DNA of 11,782 nucleotides from Planctomycetota bacterium (GTDB taxonomy: Bacteria; Planctomycetota; PUPC01; JACPCR01). The stretch is from assembly GCA_030740295.1 (NCBI GenBank), contig JASLXP010000135.1, forward strand, positions 1 to 11,782, written 5' to 3'. The notes beneath the pieces were generated by a model. That model saw only the letters and a program-made list of their open reading frames with translations. It did not search any database and had not been told where the DNA came from. Positions 7,201 through 11,782 of the stretch are shown here, in pieces; position 1 is the stretch's first letter, and every line of letters begins with the position of its first letter. Both the position numbers and the translations under genes were made by a program.

Positions 7201-8359
7201 GGCCGTGGGCAACGACGCGGAAAGCGATCTTTTCATCAGACATGAGTGGCAGCAGCTTTACCGCATTGTGCGCGCCCCCGGCTTCCGCGTCGCTCAGGGC
7301 CTGCTTGACCTCCTCGGCCAGATAGGAATCCGGTGACGTGACCTCGGCATTCTCATTACCCGGCATGGTCATCAGTCGAAGCCGGTTCTCCTCGCTCTGC
7401 ACCCAGCTATCGCGCCCGTTGAGCTCTTCTATTTCTTTGAGGATGGCTTTCGCTTCACGGAGCCTGCCCTGGACGCGCTTCATGGTCATCCGCCACTGCA
7501 TCGCACGCAGGACGGCCGATTCGTAATCCGGCACGAGCCCGTCTCGATGAAGAGCGAGAATCCGCGACGAAGCGTATTCCACCCATAGGTCAGCATCCTC
7601 CACATGAAAGGCGTTCTCAGCGGGCGTCAAATCCAGGATGCGACGGAGCCCGTTCAGAACCATGTTCACGTCGCCCGGCTCAGCTTCATCCACGATTTTT
7701 TTCTGATACAGATTGGCGCTTGCAAAGAAACCTACCTGGTAGAGGTATTCGCTGATGCGTCGGATGCCGTCGAGACGCTTTGCCTTATCCACAGCAGGGA
7801 ATTTCGTCAGCATCCGCTCGAACATCACAATCATCCGAATCCGAAACCACCGTTCGGCTTCCTGTCCGCGCATCCGATTCTTCTTCATCTCATACCGCCA
7901 CCGCTGTTCGTTGTGCCGGGAGGTCTGATCCCAGTCGTCCTTCCACTCGATTTTCAGTTCTTTCGTTTCAGGCCATTTTTCTGCGGTGGTTCTGTAGGGG
8001 CCGAATGTCTGGGCGGATGCGGTGGTGAGGAGGAGTGCGAGGATGCATATGAAGCCTGCACTGATACTGCTGGATGCTGGATGCTGGATGCTGGGTGCTG
8101 GATACTGGGTGCTGGATGCTGGATGCTGGATGCTGGATGCTGGATGCTGGATGCTGGATGCTGGATGCTGGATTCTGGATGCTGGATGCTGGATGCTGGA
8201 TGCTGGATGCTGGATGCTGGATGCTGGGTTCTGGATGCTGGGTTCTGGATGCCACGACGGGACCTGCCCCCGTCGAGCACTGACTGGCAGCTGGAAGATT
8301 ACTAGAGAAAGACCCGCCACGACGGGGCCTGCCCCCGTCGAGCGATGAATCCAAATCAC
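1244..8359 (-). CDS. Giant secreted multidomain protein: TPR-like helices, PQQ propeller, CBM9-like and PA14-like modules
   Basis: The open frame is 2371 codons. The signal peptide is at residues about 99-116 (GFICILALLLTTASA, cut before QTFG), so the functional protein is about 2270 residues and exported. Residues about 120-540 are helical and TPR-like. About 580-1440 form a PQQ/WD40-like propeller with repeated blades such as LAAFDRRNGALLW, VMALGAQSGKMMW and VIALDGKTGKTRW. About 1440-1620 resemble CBM9/DOMON (EFEVDGHLDEWKP). About 1750-2050 hold two copies of one beta-sandwich module. About 2270-2371 resemble PA14-type domains (DDGFKTWLNGKPF). I infer a surface or periplasmic carbohydrate- or polymer-binding role, with no catalytic residues recognised. 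The start is uncertain: the only upstream in-frame option is a GTG at 8359, reached through REP-like hairpins and a 7-bp array. No in-frame ATG lies near the signal peptide, and the nearest ATG (8048-8046) is out of frame. The supported coding body is about 1244-8065. Confidence 0.85.
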   Translation of the reverse strand: MIWIHRSTGAGPVVAGLSLVIFQLPVSARRGQVPSWHPEPSIQNPASSIQHPASSIQHPASRIQHPASSIQHPASSIQHPASSTQYPAPSIQHPASSSISAGFICILALLLTTASAQTFGPYRTTAEKWPETKELKIEWKDDWDQTSRHNEQRWRYEMKKNRMRGQEAERWFRIRMIVMFERMLTKFPAVDKAKRLDGIRRISEYLYQVGFFASANLYQKKIVDEAEPGDVNMVLNGLRRILDLTPAENAFHVEDADLWVEYASSRILALHRDGLVPDYESAVLRAMQWRMTMKRVQGRLREAKAILKEIEELNGRDSWVQSEENRLRLMTMPGNENAEVTSPDSYLAEEVKQALSDAEAGGAHNAVKLLPLMSDEKIAFRVVAHGQIYSSMWARIGSILNAQDPGTKKQLEDKQEEEARFELETIEPPVESQKMFAIYRRFPLSRAGMEALLRYGEMKLSEGHYGNAFRSFLEVLHHHSLDELLPQSAEMKALKRKARAGMWMCLANLPGGEVELQRGLAQSPNNVRYPWLGEELTPEQIRQRLATRPASHEPSTTSHEPSVVTLEQPAVSAWNHPMYEIYGPRQLDRFPPPEGEIHSFESGTLVCGPALLAWYEGEAKKPTWVNAGNQMTAHRGRRADHYLGNLVVPNSFSPGLYRGRIYTRWRIHKDTGVPTSLAAFDRRNGALLWSTSRLQEWGRWQPVGAPVAHDGRVYLLVIESGKTNTPVLLVCHDADDGHLLWARPLGQQTLYHDGQLQLSRWGNRGQRYDLVQFGNSVTVNGGSVYCQTNMGILAKLDARDGLVEWISHYDRPKKLDRATDFYIGRRGTAPIVSGEIVVFAPRDSRVVMALGAQSGKMMWEQRDLESDRVIPTGDGKFILQGKRELSLMNQLGRAVWSRSFDEPVEVLERSNRRMNRGMGVSPVTVHADDKGKDGRDAHPTIPLATVSSFLQIDLTNGRTISEKPWPSGISYRTATLTTRIAKAGHHEPVILALSSAHTQPETQRQNRSGPLKLPLQLGWRHDAQHPFMWSPPADSGLQDRVYVYAQGRLDCIQKSARGTLFWSRSVPRDFKLKWLPGAMLLTYERRVIALDGKTGKTRWDTRLPFKAEVHGAGGNSFAFVDKMRYCGRIGLLDLRDGKLKWQRGAEHFRLLHDRIDPSTSNSSSYYPEAHVIRCEADRVYVLGQLHRRMSWVMTLQASDGEFISARSFPARHDSWSSNITFHKGFCAVASTRAWPVNRFRLDGQKTDDAFNDDKYEKWQLKQFKADGQWIQVKKELRKPRKTEVVIYNILDPNYRFIRPSVGHIDGDALYEAAGQKLSVIDLKTKKPLREYELGRNNRADTLVVRARLAGNRLLVATTSSRNEPLQFDHFESATGERLGTHLLKDHFYQLFQYTNPYRFKGDWRAEQLALADDAIFVADENGISAWVPETAVDESPAQTTPIVYQRKIEFEVDGHLDEWKPIELTTLKDEKGVEATFQISHDDKWMHLSLRTPDTTPRPHIGSGRSGGGDWLEFAYGQFNNNNYHWGLGLNARGRQIVDKFGRRSPPENSIIEIRYDYIDQVYNYEIRLPAFSAHQRWNESRKLGISFNVWDDSGDGRSRRRFKFGQGLVGNRVDPQKHARAYMHPLTREGEAAAFDIAYRFPDSKFWWEFIERMFKVRHDSLGVPLEQQYLDFLERHPNDIWTERALLQIAQQRETLDAKVRAEILKLAAERGVSESIRKNFDKQMQSRMEQSVFIKNEKRQLRDLTISINPSVHENEWKWVNWGQSRHGGGDILGPLPVEGAWRTLSISLMRLGIHQSPIYGIGFQHHGHGTVYWDKTTFERPGKKQIFIDETIPDAKREGNWTEVETPVLSGKKAFANHPHGRANKLHRLMHPVIDHIVPPVNVPYISQWVYVDPGKPPKAVSIALHNGTEWNYRALWGDMYQHPRPEARRVPDHYLGPRLHWPHWSNSSNHIGAQQGRYMGPLPKAGKWHELRIPITWTPYTGRAIWGIRFENLRGQCYWDRTAIVVNGKEKILIEDETPAGRVSRDWVWVESPVKSGKRAHFGNQSNTFETYAEYGANVVYDLTPKITQHISHDPLELADAVVKYLPTLQKSEHATRFFDDSISYLGSALQNEPEKRLEISRKWVEAKAWPDFNRCARLLGFQTSALRDSGHEDAHHQVEELITELDLPIETRREYRRKYAGLPQHFLRNWQIIGMYPNQKCEAYKKAYEPETDGYKPDAEYELGTTTLKWQLYESPTDLVDLMKAFKTDNDFMMAYSVCWVYFPKAMQIHLELGADDGFKTWLNGKPFVRWHRHWSAIPRDVTWDYNVPAGWSEFMIKLGNAGLEWGFYIQFVGAEGFGPPEGFKVRSTPPPGWQGREKRVVKEE
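2222..3060 (-). other. Internal duplication of a beta-sandwich module inside the giant protein
   Basis: Copy A (about 2785-3060) and copy B (about 2222-2510) share an ordered pattern on the minus strand: GPLP, then G-x-W, then I-x-GI-x-F, then YWD-[KR]-T, then a K-x-I-x-I-x-[DE]-E run, then W-x-x-VE-[TS]-PV-x-SGK-[KR]-A. The copies have diverged but their motif spacing is similar, which points to an old tandem domain duplication. The fold looks like an all-beta ligand-binding or jelly-roll type. I cannot name a family. Confidence 0.7.
5536..5618. repeat. 83-bp imperfect palindromic element inserted in frame in the giant gene
   Basis: The arms 5536-5563 and 5591-5618 are inverted 28-mers matching at 26 of 28 positions, with the core GGATGGGCGTC on one side and GACGCCCATCC on the other. 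The 27-nt spacer holds a smaller palindrome (GTCC-GCAT-GGAC). On the coding strand the element encodes residues about 914-942 of the giant protein, including MGVSP and DGRDAHPT. From memory, peptides of the GRDAHPT type recur in predicted proteins of planctomycete and lentisphaeral genomes as translated interspersed repeats. The surrounding propeller frame is intact on both sides, so the insertion has been tolerated. Confidence 0.8.
6675..6709 (-). repeat. Degenerate heptanucleotide array (five A[AG]CCA[TC]N units) in a linker
   Basis: On the minus strand the units read AGCCATG, AACCATC, AACCACC, AGCCACG, AGCCATC. They encode SHEPSTTSHEPS at residues about 551-562 of the giant protein, between the helical region and the propeller. 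Five units (35 bp) do not preserve frame by themselves, so flanking changes must have compensated. Five degenerate units could in part reflect codon-level similarity, but the regular 7-bp period matches the other arrays in the window. Confidence 0.6.
8074..8248. repeat. Heptanucleotide tandem array, 25 units of ATGCTGG (CCAGCAT on minus)
   Basis: Exactly 25 contiguous 7-bp units fill 175 bp: 19 are ATGCTGG and six are variants (GTGCTGG twice, ATACTGG, ATTCTGG, GTTCTGG twice). The variants cluster near the ends, with the purest units in the middle, as expected of a slippage-driven array. The unit contains no stop in any of the six frames, so open frames run through it in every phase. On the minus strand it is translated as repeats of PASSIQH immediately before the signal peptide of the giant protein, which is very unlikely to be functional protein sequence. 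Confidence 0.95.
8251..8278. repeat. REP-like hairpin repeat, copy 1
   Basis: This 28-bp unit matches copy 2 (8316-8343) at 27 of 28 positions. The inner palindrome pairs 8255-8262 with 8268-8275 over a 5-nt loop CCTGC, with one A/C mismatch (A8262 against C8268). It abuts the end of the heptanucleotide array. Confidence 0.75.
8316..8343. repeat. REP-like hairpin repeat, copy 2
   Basis: The stem CGACGGGG (8320-8327) pairs perfectly with CCCCGTCG (8333-8340) over the loop CCTGC. It is in the same orientation as copy 1, 37 bp away, and ends 12 bp from the stop codon of the IS200/RAYT-like gene. Short GC-rich palindromes next to a RAYT gene are the known arrangement of REP elements and their Y1 transposases; that these belong together here is an inference. 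Confidence 0.75.
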
Positions 8360-8736
8360 AACGCATTCCGGATAGCCCCAAGGTCATAATTACCAAACGT
8401 TCCTGCATAAAATCCAGACTGCAGCACAGGCCTCATATCCTCCGCAAAAGAGATGTTATTCATATATGCCAGTGCGACATTCGATGGCGATTCTTCTATG
8501 CCACATCCGATCATCAGATGAATGTGGTCGGCCAGAATACGTGCCTCGGCCAGCAAATGCTTCCTCTTTCTGGCCGTTCGCGTTATCGTCGAATGCAGCG
8601 ACGCTATCCTCTCCTCATCAACCACACGGAATCGCCCTTCATTCACCAACACCAAATGAAGGTGCAGTCTTCCCTTCACCACGATTTTGCTCTGAGACAC
8701 AAAAGGTTCCGTGCCTAACAAGAACTGTGAAGTCAA
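8356..8736 (-). CDS. IS200/RAYT-like HUH transposase, probably C-terminally truncated
   Basis: This is a 126-residue protein resembling Y1 (IS200-like, PF01797) transposases, which nick single-stranded DNA at hairpins. The beta strand HLHLVLV (residues 25-31) fits the family's N-terminal strand. The metal-binding HUH motif is H71-I-H73 in ADHIHLMIG. The segment SGFYAGTFGNYDLGAIR (107-123) matches the conserved region just before the catalytic helix. In the family a Tyr follows within a few residues, but here the protein ends AIRNAL, so the nucleophile appears lost. Y91 and Y110 remain but do not sit where I expect it. The start is a TTG at 8736 with weak upstream A/G-rich bases; an internal GTG near residue 19 or 20 is an alternative. 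It lies beside two REP-like hairpins and is probably a decayed or domesticated RAYT. Confidence 0.65.
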   Translation of the reverse strand: MTSQFLLGTEPFVSQSKIVVKGRLHLHLVLVNEGRFRVVDEERIASLHSTITRTARKRKHLLAEARILADHIHLMIGCGIEESPSNVALAYMNNISFAEDMRPVLQSGFYAGTFGNYDLGAIRNAL

Positions 8737-8807
8737 AGGATCTTTCTCTCTTCGGGTGCAGTTACAATTGAATCCCTCGTCGTTCCTTGAGGGCGTCCTA
8801 AAGTTGC

Positions 8808-9368
8808 CTACGTCAACCCAACAGAAGATTTCAGTTCTTCCAATCGTTCACAGGTTCCGTGCTCACGGCACCAACGATCAACGTATTGCCAATTGATCTG
8901 GTCGCGTTGTACTTGAGCTACGTTCATGGCATCTTCAATGTCCTTGGCCCTTCCCCCCTGCTTTGACCACCGTATCTTGGTGATGAGCACGTCTTCTGCA
9001 GTTGGGATATAAACCTGATGATCATGTATGTTGACCTTCAATCGCCTGGAAAATCTTTCGAGATCATGTGAATCAGTCGAGAGTATGAACAGTTCGATGT
9101 GAAAGGCCGATCCCTTGAGTTCAATGTTATACCGAGTCGTACCTGTGACCATCTCAAATGACATCTGATTATCGAACTTGAATCCTTCCCCCAACAGATC
9201 AGCCAGTTTTCCAATACTCCGATCAGCCAACTGGATCACAAAATCCGCATCCTGAGTTGCACGCGGCACTCCCCAGAAATTACTCGAAAATGAGCCCACC
9301 AACATGTAGGGAATGCCGAGCTGTTCAAGCGAATCTATCACAATCAAAGTGGCCTCATCTCCGGTCAT
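8808..9368 (-). CDS. Nucleotidyltransferase (pol-beta fold; AbiEii/DUF6036-like)
   Basis: The protein has 186 residues from the ATG at 9368. It carries the pol-beta nucleotidyltransferase signature G25-S26 followed by T-x-D40-A-D42 (GSFSSNFWG then RATQDADFVI). A third acidic residue is likely E92 in HIELF. The C-terminal segment AEDVLITKIRWSKQGGRAKD is typical of the AbiEii/DUF6036-type group, where it follows the catalytic core. Such enzymes transfer nucleotides to proteins, tRNA or small molecules; the target here is unknown. The ATG overlaps the upstream gene by 14 nt and has GGAG 8 nt before it, so this start is preferred over the frame's earlier extension to 9434. Translation is probably coupled to the small partner gene. 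An addiction or abortive-infection role is possible but not shown. Confidence 0.85.
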   Translation of the reverse strand: MTGDEATLIVIDSLEQLGIPYMLVGSFSSNFWGVPRATQDADFVIQLADRSIGKLADLLGEGFKFDNQMSFEMVTGTTRYNIELKGSAFHIELFILSTDSHDLERFSRRLKVNIHDHQVYIPTAEDVLITKIRWSKQGGRAKDIEDAMNVAQVQRDQINWQYVDRWCREHGTCERLEELKSSVGLT

Positions 9369-9585
9369 GAGAATTCTCCAGCCGTTTCGCTGTGGCCAAT
9401 CGCTCCTTAAGAATCTTCTCGACCTCTGCTTCATCCGCCTCCGGAAACTGATAGCGAATTCCGGCTCTCATCCGCTCACAGACCTCCTCGAACAGCCTTG
9501 GGCCGGCGAGCAGCTTTTCCGCCGGTGTCATCTGGCGAGCTCGTTCCACTCGCTCCTTATCAATATGTTGTATGAGCTCTTTCAT
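9355..9585 (-). CDS. Small conserved helical protein, partner of the nucleotidyltransferase
   Basis: This 76-residue, highly charged, mostly helical protein begins IDKERVERARQMTPAEKL (residues 8-25) and contains CERMRAGIRYQFPEADEAE (36-54), followed by a helix ending in RLATAKRLE. I recall similar small proteins (ERVxxARxMTPxEKL, then GIRxQFPEA) beside nucleotidyltransferases in planctomycetes and other bacteria, but know no experimental function. There is no signal peptide or DNA-binding motif that I recognise. The start ATG at 9585 has GAGGA 8 nt upstream. It is the first gene of a two-gene operon and overlaps the nucleotidyltransferase start by 14 nt. It could be a regulator, an antitoxin-like partner or a substrate-binding subunit. 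Confidence 0.8.
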   Translation of the reverse strand: MKELIQHIDKERVERARQMTPAEKLLAGPRLFEEVCERMRAGIRYQFPEADEAEVEKILKERLATAKRLENSHDRR

Positions 9586-9620
9586 TACATCAGTCCTCAG
9601 CCCTAAGACCTACAAAACCG

Positions 9621-9649
9621 TTGCCAGATCTGTCCTTCAATGCTAATGT
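9621..9649 (+). promoter_or_regulatory. Possible sigma70-type promoter for the MoxR-DUF58 operon
   Basis: TTGCCA (9621-9626) and TAATGT (9644-9649) are separated by 17 bp. The first matches TTGACA at five of six positions; the second is a weaker -10 box preceded by TGC. It lies about 110 bp before the MoxR start. One such match can occur by chance. Confidence 0.25.
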
Positions 9650-9660
9650 TCTGCGCCCGC

Positions 9661-9690
9661 ACATGCGAATTGCACAGAGGGCACGCATGT
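9661..9690. promoter_or_regulatory. Inverted repeat ACATGCG-N16-CGCATGT in the divergent intergenic region
   Basis: Seven-bp perfect arms at 9661-9667 and 9684-9690 lie just downstream of the candidate promoter, between the divergent nucleotidyltransferase module and the MoxR operon. The position would suit an operator for a dimeric regulator, but the arms are short and no regulator gene is in the window. Confidence 0.25.
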
Positions 9691-9759
9691 CAGCAGGACA
9701 AAACATCACATCTTAAAGCGGGCCCGGCCCGTAGTTATTCACACTACTCGGAGTGCATC

Positions 9760-10827
<1,068 letters not shown>

Positions 10828-11703
10828 TCCCGCGACGCTGCAAAAAATCGGTTCGCTCGAGCTGGTTGCGAGGGAGGTGGTCGAAGGCGTCAGAGTGGGA
10901 ATGCACAAAAGCCCGCTCCGCGGCCTGAGCACCGAATTCAGCCAGCATCGCCCCTACGTGCCCGGAGACGGCATCCGCAACATTGACTGGCGGGTCTACG
11001 GCCGCACGAGCCGCTACTACATCAAGCTCTTCGAGGCCGAGACCAACTTCACCGCCAACTTGCTCCTGGATGCGAGTTCGTCGATGAGTTATTCGTCCGG
11101 GGAAATCAGCAAGCTGGAATACGCCAAATACATGGCTGCCAGCCTCGCGTATCTGATCGTCAAGCAGCGCGACCAGGTCGGGCTCGGCGTCTTTGATTCG
11201 GATCTTCGCCATTACATCGAGCCCAAGAGCACGATGGGTGTCATCCGCACCATCGCCGAATCTCTGGAAGACGTCGACCACGAACCCAAAACCAACGTTT
11301 ACACCATCCTTGACGAATTCGCACGGCGCATGTCCCGCCGCGGTTTCGTCATCCTCTTTTCCGACCTGTTCGACGATCTCGACGGCTTCATCAAAGGCCT
11401 CAACCATCTCCGCTTCCGGGGCCACAACGTCGTCGTCTTCCACGTCCTCGACCCATATGAGCTGACGTTCCCCTTCGACGGCGTGTTCAAATTCAACGGA
11501 CTCGAACTCGACGGCGATATCGTCACCCAGCCGAAACGCATCCGTGCGGCCTACCTGCGCGAACTGGAGAAATTCCTCGAATCCGCCCGCCGCGCCTGCG
11601 AAAAGGCTCACGTGGATTACGTCCTGGTGGATACAAGCAAACCGATCGAGACTGCATTGGTCAGCTTCCTGGTTGGGAGGGTTCAGAGGGCTGTTAAGTA
11701 AGA

Positions 11704-11766
11704 GCGTAATGCGAAATGCGTAATACGTAATGAGTAATGAGTAATGAGTAATGAGTAATGAGTAAT
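11704..11766 (+). repeat. Heptanucleotide tandem array ending in GAGTAAT units
   Basis: Nine contiguous 7-bp units: GCGTAAT, GCGAAAT, GCGTAAT, ACGTAAT, then five GAGTAAT. The pure units lie at the downstream end and the variants near the gene. The array starts 2 bp after the DUF58 stop. Unlike the array at 8074-8248 it is full of TAA and TGA codons on the plus strand in every phase. It sits where an operon would usually continue. Confidence 0.9.
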
Positions 11767-11782
11767 TCAGAGAGCCATAGTC

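Noticed and set aside
8074..8248. CRISPR array
   Set aside because: The repeat unit is 7 bp with no spacers; it is a simple tandem repeat.
7604..8305. Plus-strand open frame ending in repeated CWMLDAG peptides
   Set aside because: It is antisense to the giant gene, and its C-terminal half is only the translated 7-bp array, which is open in every frame.
8320..8359. Second signal peptide encoded by the REP-like region (VAGLSLVIFQLPVSA)
   Set aside because: The hydrophobic run is a by-product of translating the hairpin repeat and spacer; a better signal peptide lies directly before the mature protein.

Overview
The window looks like a piece of a bacterial chromosome from the PVC (Planctomycetes-Verrucomicrobia-Lentisphaerae) neighbourhood or a similar uncultured phylum. 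This placement is an inference and is not certain. It rests on a very large secreted PQQ-propeller protein with a CBM9-like and other beta-sandwich modules, a MoxR-DUF58 gene pair, an in-frame palindromic repeat encoding a GRDAHPT-type peptide that I recall from such genomes, and heavy use of short tandem repeats.

Layout. Bases 1-120 are extremely GC-rich and unlike the rest. Then come: a plus-strand calcineurin-like phosphoesterase (183-1082); a 12-bp repeat with a hairpin (1151-1208); a giant minus-strand gene (1244 to about 8065, open to 8359) for a secreted protein with a signal peptide, a helical TPR-like region, a PQQ/WD40-like propeller, a CBM9-like domain, a duplicated beta-sandwich module and a C-terminal PA14-like module. 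A 25-copy heptanucleotide array (8074-8248) sits on top of the 5' end of this gene. Next are two REP-like hairpin repeats (8251-8343) beside a short IS200/RAYT-like transposase (8356-8736, minus). A two-gene minus-strand module follows: a small conserved helical protein (9355-9585) and a nucleotidyltransferase (8808-9368). After a 174-bp divergent intergenic region come a MoxR-family AAA+ ATPase (9760-10827) and an overlapping DUF58 protein (10790-11701), then a second heptanucleotide array (11704-11766) at the window edge.

How the parts relate. MoxR and DUF58 form a classic coupled pair, and the operon probably continues past the window. The nucleotidyltransferase and its small partner overlap and are co-transcribed; they resemble an accessory or toxin-antitoxin-like module, but this is not proven.

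The most unusual layer is the repeat DNA. There are three unrelated 7-bp tandem arrays (CCAGCAT, AACCATC-like, GAGTAAT), REP-like hairpins next to a RAYT-like gene, and an 83-bp palindromic element inserted in frame in the giant gene. The 25 x 7 bp array is stop-free in all six frames and lies between the only usable upstream start and the signal peptide. Any change of copy number not divisible by three would therefore change the frame.
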